Notes under the pieces: generated by a model
The model's database searches: none
Seen by the model: the letters and a program-made list of their open reading frames with translations, nothing else
What the model was told of the DNA's origin: nothing
Assembly: GCA_017893485.1 (NCBI GenBank)
Contig: CM030362.1
Coordinates: forward strand, 262,188,255-262,252,254
DNA: 64,000 nucleotides
Origin: Hemerocallis citrina
Lineage: Eukaryota; Streptophyta; Magnoliopsida; Asparagales; Asphodelaceae
Reading direction: 5' to 3'
Translations under genes and position numbers: made by a program
In this document: piece by piece, positions 1 through 12,420 of the stretch
How the letters are laid out: each line of letters starts with the position of its first letter
Numbering within the stretch: the stretch's first letter is position 1

Positions 1-50
1 GAAGTTAACGAAGGGTAGGGGTCGCAGCAACTTCCAGAACAAAGTAGTAG

Positions 51-444
51 TCGCCTTTAAGGGGGAGCAATCCCACTGTCAAAAAACAAAGCGGACCCAC
101 AAATATGTCCGATGAGTGGAAGATGAATAACAACAAGAGAATTGTCATAGAGGCAAATAGTGCCAGACAACATGTCGGGGACAATGCAGAAAAATTGGCG
201 CGATTTATTGTAGTAGTTGCTAGGAATGCTCGCATACTTCCATTGTCCTATGAGAATTGGCCAAAGGTGCCCAACATGACAAAGGTGATTGCCTATTCGA
301 CCATCAAGGTAACATTGATTTATGAAAACTCATTACTCAAATTTGGTTTTATGCATATCAGTGTTCAATTATTTGTAATCAATGCTATTTTGAAGCAATA
401 CTTCTCTTACCCAACTCTCTCGAGAACTGGGTGGAAAAATCTAT
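51..444 (+). pseudogene. PttA/En-Spm-type CACTA second gene, 5' portion (outer element)
   Basis: In plant CACTA elements this gene (Transposase_24/PttA family) lies beside the transposase gene and is thought to help it bind element ends. The reading frame through 105-308 gives the family signature 'GDNAEKLARF', then an 'LPLSYENWPKVPN' block, and ends at a plausible splice donor (AAG|GTAACA, 308/309). A second exon seems to begin near 394 and runs in another frame through 'LPNSLENWVEK' to 444, where a solo LTR interrupts it. After that LTR and the inner CACTA, the same exon resumes at 14255. An in-frame TAG at 48-50 and the window edge hide the true start. This is a broken gene. Confidence 0.72.
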
Positions 445-1927
445 TGTTGGTATATGCCCTAGAGGCCAGTTGTGTATTGACATTACTACTTTATATTGCA
501 TTATAACATTTATTTCATATACGAGGCATTTCATTTATTGTGCTGTTTATTGTGATTATATGATCATAATAAAGTCCTGAGAATAGTAGGTTCAATACCA
601 TGGTATATCAAGTGCATGACTTGATTGTGAGATTCTATTGGTTGTAATCAGAACACTGTTCTTAAATGTCCCTAGTCAAGTATTATTGTGAATTATGACA
701 ACAATAATGCATAGAGACTAGTATGTGCATAGACTGATGACCATATCTCACGGGTCATAGATATGAAATATCAAGTCTTCACATGGGTACATATTAGAGT
801 AATAATGTACTGGACTGACCCACCATGAGGAACGCTGCATGGATCGTTATGTGAGTGTCATAAGCGGTTCTCACAGTGACCATGGTGTATGTAGTCCTTC
901 GACTTGAAGTCACTACGGTTCCCTCCATGACAAGTTATATGTTTTAATGTCGTCAAATGTTATCTGTAATAAGGTGATTATAAAGTCAACTATTGGATAT
1001 ACTATAAATCAGCAGAGGGATGTGAGTGACTTAGATATGATTTATTCCTCTTACATAACAAGAGCGATATCTACGGGCCCCTTGATTGAGTGAGAATACA
1101 AAATGAATGACCGTGCTCAAATGAGAATATGAGATATTGAGCTCATTTGTTTTAGTAAGTCTACTCGGACATCAAGAAATCAAATATTGAACTATACAAG
1201 GGTGACACACTCTATGCCTTGTGGTCAGTTAAGATATCTGGACAACGGGACTAGACTATATGGTAACATTGGTCACGGATAGGTTATGTCAAGTCACTGA
1301 CATTCCCACTACTTGTGTAGCAGTGATGTATTGCTAGATACCATTCACCGTTTGAAATACTAAAATATGATTTTAGTATCACTATCAACGTAATGGGAAC
1401 CTACAGGGTCACACACTTAGAATTAATTGAAATTAGGATTTAAAATCATAAGATGAATTTAATTGGGGATCAAAGTAAGACTCGGACTTCTGGCGTTGGT
1501 TGGACATTTAATTAGATTAAATGGACTGACTAAAGTTCAGAGGCACACACACAAATTCGACCCAGGTCGGATTTGATTTTCTACAGCTATATATACGATA
1601 CATATCTGTGGAAAAGTTACACATGAGAAAACCCTAGACGTCACAGAAATAGTGAAAAAGCGAACATGAGGAACAGCCCCATATCACAGCTAGCACCGCG
1701 GCGTAAGGAAAGCTTGGTTTTGATCCGTTCGTGTGGATAACGTAGAGGCATCGCTATATTGCAGTGCTATGATCGACATATCTTGGAGACAGTAGATCCA
1801 TCCTTAAGGTATAACTCCTAAACACGATTTATGGTTTTCGCATGGATCCATGGCTAGGTTGAATTTTTTTTTTTTTTGTAATTTTTTTGCTTTGTATTTA
1901 ATCTGTGTTTGCCATTGAAACCTAACA
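445..1927 (+). mobile_element. Solo LTR of a Ty1/copia-type retrotransposon
   Basis: The unit begins TGTTGGTATATGCCC and ends CCTAACA, so it has the TGTT...AACA termini of an LTR. Both sides carry the 5-bp target duplication TCTAT (440-444 and 1928-1932). No primer binding site, gag-pol or second LTR is present, so this is a solo LTR left by recombination between the two LTRs of a full element. The start and the stretch around 650-850 resemble an LTR family I recognise as widespread in plants. It lies inside an exon of the outer PttA gene. Confidence 0.9.
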
Positions 1928-1945
1928 TCTATATCAAAGAAGTGG

Positions 1946-2220
1946 CACTACAAAAGATACTGCTTTTACCGGCGATTATTCCCCGGCATTTTACTAGTAG
2001 CGCCGGGGTAGGGAGCGAGTAGGAATTGGGCGCCAGATGGGATGGTCATACACCGGCGGTCGATTTAAAATGCCGGCGTATGTTAGTATTCACCGGTATT
2101 TTACCTAAACACGCCGGTGAAGTTTATTATTCACCGGCGTTTTTTATTATAAACGCCGGCGAATATACGGACACATTCACCGGCGTTTCCAATTAAAACG
2201 CCGGTGAATAACTGGGAATA
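1946..2220 (+). repeat. 5' terminal inverted repeat and subterminal repeats of the inner CACTA
   Basis: After the CACTACAAAAG terminus come closely spaced CACCGG/CCGGTG and CGGCGTTT/AAACGCCG motifs in both orientations, the last near 2205. This is the usual layout of CACTA transposase binding sites. The same motif family recurs at 13690-14254. Confidence 0.85.
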
Positions 2221-2506
2221 AAACCCGCGAACCCTAATCTTTCGCTCGCCATTTTCCCAATACCCAAAAAAAAAAAGGAAAGAGGCGCTTCGTTTTCCTC
2301 CTTCCTCGCTCTACTTCCCGCGCGCTTGCCTCCGCCGCTTCGTCCTCTTCGACGGCCTTCGACCTTTAGAAATCGTCCCTTATTCCCTTCGTCCTTTTCG
2401 ATTTCCTTCTTCCCTCTCTCTATTTGGAGGTGAATCGGCGGTCGCCCCCCTCTCTCTCTCTCCTACGCCCCCGCCCTCGTCGCCCCGCTCCCTCTCTCTA
2501 TCTTCG
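2221..2506 (+). promoter_or_regulatory. Probable leader and first noncoding exon of the inner CACTA transposase
   Basis: Just inside the subterminal repeats the sequence changes to a telo-box-like AACCCTAA, followed by a C/T-rich GC-richer stretch with CTCTCTCT runs. It ends at a plausible splice donor (TTCG|GTATGAT, 2506/2507). A matching acceptor occurs at 4500, about 100 bp before the transposase ATG. Leader exons of this kind are common in CACTA elements. The exact promoter and splice sites here are inferred. Confidence 0.35.
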
Positions 2507-2629
2507 GTATGATCTCTTGATTTCCCTTATTTTCCAAAAAAGGCATCTTTTTTCAGTTTATTCATTTCGATTTCCTTAGCATGAACGGTTTAGTTGAGAT
2601 GAAGAATTAATAGAAAAATATATGCTTAG

Positions 2630-4010
2630 ATAATGGAAATTTTCATCTTCTTTTACTGTTAATGAAGCTGATTTCATGCATCTGATTGTCTTCATGGCAT
2701 GTTTGTTTTTTTACCCAAAATGGGTTCACTGTGAACTGAGGATGCTCTAGGTACGTATGCCAATATCCTCTGGCCGGATATGCATAACAATTGGATTTTA
2801 GATTTAGTTGGGCACAGTGAATTAGTAGAGCAACATATAAGCTCAGATAATGGGAAATTTTCATTTTCAGATACTGTTAAAGTAACCTGATTGCAATCTT
2901 TGGCATGGTTTTTTAACACAAAATGGGATCACTTCCAAACTAAGTATGCTGCATAGCATACCCGTTTTCTTTCACTGTTAATGAAGCTGATTTCATGCAT
3001 CTGATTGTCTTCTTGGCATGCATGTTTTTTTACCCAAAATGGGTTCACTGTGAACTGAGGATGCTATAGGTACGTATGTCAAAATCCTCCGGCCGGATAT
3101 GCACAACAATTGGATTTTAGATTTAGTTGGGCTAAAGAAGTAGTAGAGCAACATATAAGCTCAGATAATGGGAAATTTTCATTTTCAGATACTGTTAAAG
3201 TAACCTGATTGCAATCTTTGGCATGGTTTTTTAACACAAAATGGGTTCACTTCCAAACTAAGTATGCTGCATAGCATCCCCAGTTTCTATAGGTTCACTT
3301 CCAGACTAAGTGAACTGAGGATGCTATAGGTACGTATGCCAAAATCCTCCGGATACGCACAACAATTGGGTTTTAGATTTAGTTGGGCTGAAGAAGTAGT
3401 ATAGCAACATATAAGCTCTGATAATGGAAAATTTATCATTTTCAAATACTATTAAAGTAACCTGATTGTCAATCTTTGGCATGGTTATTTATACCAAAAT
3501 GGGTTAACTTCCAATCTAAGTATGCTGCTAGCATCCCCATTTTCTTTTTTTGTTGTTAGTGAAGCTTATTTTCATGCATCTGATTGTCATCTTGGCATGT
3601 TTTTTTTTACCAAAATGGGTTCACTGTGAACTGAGGATGGTATAGGTACGTATGCCAAAATCCTCCGGCCGGATATGCGGCTACAATTGGGTTTTAGATT
3701 TAGTTGGGCTGAAGAAGTAGTAGAGCAACATATAAGCTCAGATAATGGAAAATTTTTCATTTTCAGATACTGTTAAAGTAACCTGACTGCAATCCTTGGC
3801 ATGGTTTTTTAACAAAATGGGTTCACTTCCAAACTAAGTATGCTGCATAGCATCCCCAGTTTCTTTCACTGTTAATGAATTGAAGCTTATCCCATGCATC
3901 TGATTGTCATTTTGGCATGTTTTTTTGACCAAAATGGGTTCACTGTGAACTGAGGATGCTATAGCTCTATGCCAAAATCCTCCGGCTATGTACAACAATT
4001 GGTTCAGTCT
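2630..4010 (+). repeat. Repeat array 1 of the inner CACTA (about 4-5 diverged units)
   Basis: Diverged tandem units of about 320 bp carry landmarks such as 'ggttcactgtgaactgagg', 'ccggccggatatgc' and 'caacatataagctcagata'. The same family in the same orientation forms array 2 at 9906-12420. Short ORFs here are repeat artefacts. The array lies inside the probable leader intron 2507-4500. Confidence 0.88.
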
Positions 4011-4069
4011 GCAAAATATATGCTTACATACTAGACATTTTAATTTTTCTTTTACTGTTTCTTTTGTTT

Positions 4070-4071
<2 letters not shown>

Positions 4072-4125
<54 letters not shown>
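4072..4125. repeat. (ATT)n microsatellite
   Basis: An uninterrupted run of about 18 ATT triplets. Confidence 0.97.
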
Positions 4126-4606
4126 GAGATAAGTGATTATTAGTAGTCATGAACAGAATAGTTCATGAGTCATCAGATCTTCTTGTTACCGTAGTTACAG
4201 CACGACGCGCTCATTATTCGGCCGATTCCTCTTCATCAGCAAAATACCCTTTACCATCATCATCTCCTTGAACGGAAAGCCAAATACAGGGGAGACTATA
4301 GTCTATTTTTTTTTATGCTCGAACACAGGGTGTGCGATAAAATACCGTCTAAGGTGGTTGTGATCATTTCCACAAAAGGTCGTTTAGGGTTTGGTGAATA
4401 GAGTAGATTGTGTTAAGATGTAGTTTTTTTTTGTACATTTTTTGGAGCCACAATTTCTTTATTTTACAGTTAAAGATTATATCGTTTATTTATTTGCAGC
4501 TAGGGATGGTTTTCAAATAGGTGAAATTTAATATACAAAATGCCTTTTACTGTTATTACTATTTAATATATCAAATTTTAATTTCAGACTGTGTGCTATT
4601 GATATA

Positions 4607-7600
4607 ATGGATAGAAGTTGGATTAGTAAACCACGATTATCCAAGGAGTACCGTGATGGTATTAAAGATTTTATTATCTTTGCCAAACGACATTCCCGTG
4701 ATCCCAACCTAATCCTTTGTCCATGCCTTCGCTGTACAAATTGTATGCTGAGGACATGTAACGTAGTACATACACACTTGGCTGTCAACGGTTTTCTTCA
4801 AGGGTACACAAGGTGGTTTTGTCATGGAGAGGATCATACGGCAGCTCCTGTTCGTCCGGTTGTATTAGAAAATGAGGCTGAGCCCTTAGTGAACGAAGAC
4901 TTAAGCGTTCCCGATGAGATGCATGCTTTGTTACAAGATGCCATGGGGATTCATAATGTTCCTTTCCACACCAATGACCCAACAACCGAAGTTCACAATG
5001 AGTCAACAGAAACAAACTAGATTGGTGGTGGGGTGGACGAGGAAATGTCTGGCCCCACCCATGAAAATAATAAGCAGCAAGAATCCTTCGCTAAGTTACT
5101 TGAAGATGCTAGTATCCTGTTGTACCGCGACTGCACCAAATTTTCTAAGTTCTCATTCATTGTCAGACTATTTCAGATTAAATGTTTAAACGGGTGGTCT
5201 GCTAAGTCCTTCACTATGCTACTTGAATTGTTGAATGAAGCATTTCCTGAAATCTGTATTCCAAACTCAGCCTATAAAATCAAAAAATTCCTAAGTTCTC
5301 TCGATCTAGGATATGAGAAGATAGCAGCATGTCCAAATGACTGTATGCTTTTCACGAGTGGTAAGGAAAGTCTGGAGAATTGCGAAGTGTGTGGTTCTTC
5401 GAAATGGAAAGAAAGACCAAATCAAGACGAGGGAGCCAGTGGATCTACTAAGCGAAGTAGGAAAAAGAAGCCTGCCAAAACATTGCGTTACTTTCCTCTG
5501 ATTCCTAGGTTACAAAGGTTGTTTATGTCCACGAAAACTTCTTCTGATATGAAATGGCATGCTGAAGGTCACACTAATGATGGGATTCTTAGACATCCTG
5601 CTGATTCTCAATCTTGGAAAAGATTTGATGAAAGATATCCTGATTTTGCGGAAGATCCTCGAAATGTGAGACTTGGACTAGCTAGTGATGGTTTCAACCC
5701 TTTCAAGCAAATGAGTAGTACATACAACATATGGCCGGTTGTGTTGATACCATACAATTTGCCGCCTTGGAAATGCATGAAGCAGTCCTCATTTATTTTG
5801 TCCATGATAGTTCCTAGACCGAAAGGTCCTGGAAATGATATAAATGTGTACCTACAACCGTTAATAGATGAACTTCAGAAGTTGTGGGTGGGTGTTCCAA
5901 CCTATGATGCTGTGGCTAAAGAAACATTTTCTCTTCGTGCCGTGTTGTCTTGGACAATCAATGATTTTCCAGCATATGCAAATTTATCTGGATATAGTAC
6001 TAAAGGACGTTATGCATGTCCATGTTGTGCTGACCAAACTAGTTCAAGGTGGTTGTACAATGGCAAAAAGTTTTGCTATATGGGTCATAGGAGATGGTTG
6101 CCTGACACACATATATTTCGGGCAGAGGCAGCGACATTTGATGGCACCGACGAGTGGGAACATGCTCCTGGGTCTTCTTCTGGTTCAGATATTTTGAGGC
6201 GGGTAGATGGTCATCAATTCAAATATGAAAAGGAACCAGAAGTCAGGACAAAGGGCAAGAAAAGGGCAAGGCCGGAGCAAGGTGAGGAGACCGATCTATA
6301 TGGCGAGGATGAGGATCAAAACTTGACGAGTTTAGGTACATGGAAGAAGAAGAGTATTTTCTTCAAGTTGCCGTATTGGGAATTCAACTTACTGAGACAT
6401 AATTTAGATGTGATGCATATCGGAAAAAATATTGGTGAGAATTGTATAGGAACAGTTATGGGAGATGATCGGAAGACAAAGGACAATCTCAAGAGCCGAC
6501 TTGATTTGAAGTCAATGGGCATCCGACATGAGTTGCACCCAGAAGAATTGCCGAACGGGAAAGTGCTCCTACCTCCTGCAATCTATTCAAAGTCAAAATC
6601 GGAGTTGGAGTTGTTTTGCAAAGTACTACTTGAACTTAAAGTCCCCGATGGTTATTCTTCTAACATGGCAAAATGTGTCAACTTTAAAGAGAAGAGGCTT
6701 CAGGGTCTAAAGTCACACGACTACCACATCCTAATGTAGGATCTCCTTCCTGTGGCCCTAAGGTCTTCAATATGTGAGCAAGTCACTACTGTCCTGAAAG
6801 ATCTTTGTAGCATATATAAAGGTATTTGCTCAAGAATGCTTCGTGTTGAAGATCTGGACCAATTGGAGCAGCAGGCGGCATTGACACTTAGTAAAATGGA
6901 GATGATATTTCCTCCATCGTTTTTCACTATTATGATTCACTTGATAATCCACCTTGCTGGTGAAGCCAGAATCGGTGGTCCTGTTCACTATCGGTGGATG
7001 TACCCCATTGAGAGGTAAAATAATTCGTTCATCTTACGAAATTGAATTTTCAAAAGCTCATTTCTTTTAATCCCCTAATCCGCTCTAGTTTATTAATTGT
7101 ACATGTTCAGGTACCTATACCGGCTAAAGGGTTATGTGAAAAATAGAGCATATCCTGAAGGGTCAATAGCCCAGGGATATCTATCAGAGGAGTGCTCACA
7201 TTTTTTTTCTAGGTATTTGCCTGGTGTGGAGACATCTTCCAGTAGACCACATAGAAATCCAGACATTTCCAACCTTGATGGTGCACAATATCTTTTTGAT
7301 ACCGCTGGCACCACTGTTGGTAAAGTTGATGCATTTGAGCTCGATAGCTTAGCGTGGGAACAGGCACATCGATATGTGCTAGACCATCATGCATCAGTGG
7401 AACCATTTCGAAAGTAAGTTGCTTTTGAATGTAAATCGAATACAGTGAAGACCGCGGAGTTCGATATTTTTGATACTTTTGTTATTCCTAATTTCAATTG
7501 CTTGTTTTTTAGCGAATTTGTCAGGGACATCAAACGAAGGGCTAGACCAAGAAGACTACCACCATGTGAACAAAACAAGCTGATGAATGAAAAATTTCAT

Positions 7601-8377
7601 AAGTGGTTTGAATCTCATGTAGGTGAATTACAGTTATGCAAGTTAATCTTTATTATATCTACATTTCCTATGGTGTTGATACGATTTGCGCAAAATTAAT
7701 AGGTACATTCTTTGGGTCCTGAAGGTGCGTCATCTGAAATACAAGTACTTGCCAAAGGTCCCTATCAGATGGTCAAAAGATACGGAGGATACATATTCAA
7801 TGGTTTTAGATTTCGTACTAAGGATCGTGAATCTAATTTGAAGTCTCAAAATAGTGGAATGGTAGTGACGTCTAAGACTAGAAGTTATGCTTCCAAATCG
7901 GACACGAGGCCTGTAGATGGGGATCTCGACTACTATGGAGTGCTCACGGATATCATTGAGTTGAATTATTTTGGCCATTTCCGTGTTGTCTTATTTCGTG
8001 AGGATTGGGCTGAGTTTGATAGGAATTTTGCTAACAACAAGGACAAGCTTGGCTTCACAATTGTAAACTTCTCAAAATTGATTCACATCGGTACACACAT
8101 TAGCCATGAGCCATTTGTGTTTCCATCCCAAGTGCAACAAGTGTTCTACATTGAAGATCCAACCCTGCCAAAATCGTATGTGGCTATCTCTATGCAACCA
8201 AGAGATGTATTCCAACTGGGCGATACTTCAGACGATGAAGACGGTGAAGACATGAACAGTTACATTGCTTCTGAGTTTCCTGTGTTTGATGTAAACACAA
8301 CCGATGTTGGAATTTGCGGGACTTGGCTCCGCAAGGATGGAGAAGAAGGCGATGTACTGGAAGATGTCGTATTGTAG
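4607..8377 (+). pseudogene. CACTA transposase (tnp2/TnpD type), four exons, two in-frame stops
   Basis: This is the transposase that would cut and rejoin the CACTA ends. The first exon (4607-7014) opens with a Transpos_assoc domain ('MDRSWISKPRLSKEY', with CPCLRC cysteines), continues through the tnp2 transposase domain (about 5090-6500) and ends in a DUF4218-like region ('MYPIER'). Introns 7015-7110, 7414-7512 and 7619-7702 all have GT/AG ends and keep the frame. The last exon holds a DUF4216 domain (about 7920-8220) and stops at 8375-8377. Two stops interrupt the first exon in the same frame: TAG at 5018-5020, and TAG at 6737-6739 where relatives have Gln. No frameshift is evident, so this copy is nearly intact. 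Confidence 0.93.
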
Positions 8378-8628
8378 TTTACATGATTTTCAATTGAGTT
8401 TATTATATGTCTGTAATTTTATGTCTTAAATCTTGTTGTAATATTATGTCTGTAATTTCGAATATGTTCATTGTGAATTTAATACACTGGTTTAATTATC
8501 TTTCTATTTTCTACTGCTTGGTATTATTTACATTAAACTATGCTTAGTGTCATTTGAACCAAACTATCGTTGTCATTTGAACCAAACTATCATTTGAACC
8601 AAGTTATCGAATCCTTGACAGGTACAAC

Positions 8629-8762
8629 ATGCCGAGGCGTGGAAAGAGGGTAAATATAAATGATGGCAACGAGAGCCATGGGGATGAGCAGCCACTAAAT
8701 AATAGTGGCAGGCAAACATATGAGAGTGAGGGTAGCACGCCGCTCACTGTCAAAAAACATCG
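8629..8762 (+). pseudogene. First exon of the inner CACTA second gene (PttA-like remnant)
   Basis: An acceptor-like CTTGACAG precedes an ATG that opens a 44-codon exon starting 'MPRRGKRVN' and ending 'PLTVKKH', then a consensus donor GTAAGT. The tail matches the outer element's copy at 72-89 ('PTVKKQ'), which identifies it as the start of a PttA-type gene. The conserved middle of that gene is not found before 13690; repeat arrays take its place. It is therefore probably an internal-deletion remnant. Confidence 0.6.
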
Positions 8763-8887
8763 GTAAGTCTTAAAATTGGTATTTTTAAAGAGATTATGTT
8801 ACTTGAATGCATGAAAGACACGTACTAGTGTTTGTGAGTCTGCATTGTAGCTGTCGTCTATAAGCATTTCGTCTATGTTTCTTAAGT

Positions 8888-9140
8888 GGGCTGTGATTAG
8901 AAAGAAATGGCTGGAGTGGAGATCTGGAAACCCAAAATAGAGACATCTCGTTTATTATAATCTACACTTATTGTTGGACCAACCCCCTCTTGTTGTTGTT
9001 GCTGATGTCTCTTTGTGTGCGTGTGTTGAAGAGAATGAAGGGATGAGAGAGAGATGAGGAAAATGCCGCTATGTTAGCCTGGTGTATCCTCATTCTCTAC
9101 CATCCCTCTTTCTGGCTCCATATATGGCTTCTATATTAAA
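8888..9140. repeat. Dispersed internal repeat, copy 1 of 3 (others near 9612-9850 and 12498-12780)
   Basis: Three copies share 'gctgtgattagaaag', then 'gtggagatctggaaaccc', a TTATTATT-rich stretch, 'ggatgagagagagatgagg' and 'atgccgctatg', and end near 'ggtttccttccacgatgaca'. Copies 2 and 3 flank repeat array 2, which suggests segmental duplication inside the element. Confidence 0.8.
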
Positions 9141-9353
9141 TTGGTTTCCTTCCACGATGACAGTCCGTAATACTACACTTGATATGAGCCCATGTTCATA
9201 GCTGCATCCTATTGCATACTCACAAACAACTAATACTTGTCGGCCTTGCATCGTATGCCCAACCCCATTTTGGCACATAACCTGGTATAGATGACATTGT
9301 ATGACCTGCAAACAAGGATTGTTCAGTCATGTTGTTGTACTGATTTGGAGGAG

Positions 9354-9590
9354 GTGAAAATGGGACCATAAAATAGCTTAAGAAGACCATCAGGTTTGTG
9401 AAATAAGCTTCACTAACAGTGAAAGAAACTGGGGATGCTATGCAGCATACTTAGTTTGGAAGTGAACCCATTTTGTGTTAAAAAAACCATGCCGAAGATA
9501 GCAATCAGATGCATGAAATCAGCTTCTTTAACAGTATCTGAAAATGAAAATTTTTCATAATCTGAGCATATATGTTTCTTTAACAGTGAC
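9354..9590 (-). repeat. Inverted copy of the array-2 unit
   Basis: Read on the minus strand, this stretch matches part of the array-2 unit. Shared landmarks include 'gcatagcatccccagtttc', 'gcttatttcacaaacctga' and 'tatggtcccattttca'. Array 2 on the plus strand begins some 300 bp further on, so a transcript across both could fold into a long stem. Confidence 0.85.
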
Positions 9591-9905
9591 TGTGAACAAT
9601 TGTTCTTAATTGGGCTGTGATTAGAAAGAGACGAGTTGGAGTGGAGATCTGGAAACCCATATAGAGACATCTTGTTCATAATAATTTATTATTATTGTTG
9701 TTCTTGTCACTCTTGCTGTTGTTGCTGATGTCTCTATGTGTTCGTGTGCTGAAGGGAAAGAAGGGATGAGAGAGAGATGAGGAAAATGCCGCTATGTTAG
9801 CCTGGTGTATCCTCATTCTCTACCATTCCTCTTTCTGGCTTCTATATTTGGTTTCCTTCCACGATGACAATTCCAGTTAAAACTACACTTGCTATGAGCC
9901 CTATT

Positions 9906-12420
9906 CGTATTTTTCTTCCATGAACTGAGGATATTATATAGGTACGTATGCCAAAATTCTCCGGCCGGATATGCACAACACTTGGGTTTTGCGATATAGT
10001 TGGGCTAAAAAAGTAGTAGAGCAACATATAAGCTCAGATAATGGAGAAATTTTCATTTTCAGATACTGTCAATGTAACCTGATTGCAATCTTTGGCATGG
10101 TTTTTTTAACACAAAATGGGTTCACTTCCAAAATGAGTATGCTGCATAGCATCCCCAGTTTCTTTCACTATTAGTGAAGCTTATTTCACAAACCTGATGC
10201 TCTTCTTAAGCTAGTTTATGGTCCCATTTTCACTAACTGTTAGTGAAGCTAATTTCAAGCACCTGATTGTCTTCTTGGCATGTATGTTTTTATACCAAAA
10301 ATGGGTTCACTGTGAACTGAGGATATTGTATAGGTACGTATGCCAAAATCCTCCGGCCGGATATGCACAACACTTGGGTTTTGCGATATAGTTGGGCTAA
10401 AAAAGTAGTAGAGCAACATATAAGCTCAGATAATGGAGAAATTTTCATTTTCAGATACTGTCAATGTAACCTGATTGCAATCTTTGGCATGGTTTTTTTA
10501 ACACAAAATGGGTTCACTTCCAAAATGAGTATGCTGCATAGCATCCCCAGTTTCTTTCACTGTTAGTGAAGCTTATTTCACAAACCTGATGGTCTTCTTA
10601 AGCTAGTTTATGGTCCCATTTTCACTAACTGTTAGTGAAGCTGATTTCAAGCACCTGATTGTCTTCTTGGCATGTATGTTTTTATACCAAAAATGGGTTC
10701 ACTGTGGTCATCAGATATTATATAGGTACGTATGCCAAAATCCTCCGGCCGGATATGCACAACACTTGGGTTTTGCGATATGGTTGGGCTAAAAAAGTAG
10801 TAGAGCAACATATAAGCTCAGATGATGGAGAAATTTTCATTTTCAAATACTGTCAATGTAACCGGTTTTTTTAACACAAAATGGGTTCACTTCCAAACTA
10901 AGTATGCTAGATAGCATCCCCAGTTTCTTTCACTGTTAGTGAAGCTTATTTCACAAACCTGATGGTCTTCTTAAGCTATTTTATGGTCCCATTTTCACTA
11001 ACTGTTAGTGAAGCTGATTTCAAGCACCTGATTGTCTTCTTGGCATGTATGTTTTTATACCAAAAATGGGTTCACTGTGAACTGAGGATATTATATAGGT
11101 ATGTATGCCAAAATTCTCCGGCCGGATATGCACAACACTTGGGTTTTGCGATATAGTTGGGCTAAAAAAGTAGTAGAGCAACATATAAGCTCAGATAATG
11201 GAGAAATTTTCATTTTCCGATACTGTCAATGTAACCTGATTGCAATCTTTGGCATGGTTTTTTTAACACAAAATGGGTTCACTTCCAAAATGAGTATGCT
11301 GCATAGCATCCCCAGTTTCTTTCACTGTTAGTGAAGCTTATTTCACAAACCTGATGGTCTTCTTAAGCTAGTTTATGGTCCCATTTTCACTAACTGTTAG
11401 TGAAGCTGATTTCAAGCACCTGATTGTCTTCTTGGCATGTATGTTTTTATACCAAAAATGGGTTCATTGTGAACTGAGGATATTATATAGGTACGTATGC
11501 CAAAATCCTCCGGCCGGATATGCACAACAATTGGGTTTTGCGATATAGTTGGGGTAAAAAAGTAGTAGAGCAACATATAAGCTCAGATAATGGAGAAATT
11601 TTCATTTTCAGACACTGTCAATGTAACCTGATTGCAATCTTTGGCATGGTTTTTTTAACACAAAATGGGTTCACTTCCAAACTAAGTATGCTGCATAGCA
11701 TCCCCAGTTTCTTTCACTGTTAGTGAAGCTTATTTCACAAACCTGATGGTCTTCTTAAGCTATTTTATGGTCCCATTTTCACTAACTGTTAGTGAAGCTG
11801 ATTTCAAGCACCTGATTGTCTTCTTGGCATGTATGTTTTTATACCAAAAATGGGTTCACTGTGATCATCAGATATTATATAGGTACGTATGCCAAAATCC
11901 TCCGGCCGGATATGCACAACACTTGGGTTTTGCGATATGGTTGGGCTAAAAAAGTAGTAGAGCAACATATAAGCTCAGATGATGGAGAAATTTTCATTTT
12001 CAAATACTGTCAATGTAACCTGATTGTTTAACACAAAATGGGTTCACTTCCAAACTAAGTATGCTGCATAGCATCCCCAGTTTCTTCTTTTGTTGTTAGT
12101 GAAGCTTATTTTCATGCATCTGATTGTGATCTTGGCATGTTTTTTTGACCAAAACGGGTTTACTGTGAACTGAGGATGCTATAGGTACCTATGCCAAAAT
12201 CCTCCGGATACGCACAACAATTGGGTTTTAGATTTAGTTGGGCACAGTGAATTAGTAGAGCAACATATAAGCTCAGATAATGGAAATTTTCATTTTCAGA
12301 TACTGTTAATGAAGCTGATTGCCATCTTTGGCATGATTTTTTAACAAAAAATGGGTTCACTTCCAAACTAAGTATGCTGCTAGCATCCTCATTTTCTTTC
12401 ACTGTTAATGAAGCGTATTT
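9906..12420 (+). repeat. Repeat array 2 of the inner CACTA (six units, mostly 392 bp)
   Basis: The landmark 'ccggccggatatgc' recurs at about 9961, 10353, 10745, 11118, 11510 and 11902. The spacing is 392 bp except for one 373-bp unit, which has a short deletion. Units are very similar, so the array expanded recently or is kept uniform. Recurrent 67-codon ORFs here are by-products of the repeat, not genes. Confidence 0.95.

Noticed and set aside
9971..12031. Recurring 60-76-codon ORFs ('MHNTWVLRYSWAKKVVEQ' type)
   Set aside because: They occur once per 392-bp unit in array 2 and exist only because the DNA repeat is copied. No start context, no domain, and unit deletions break them freely.
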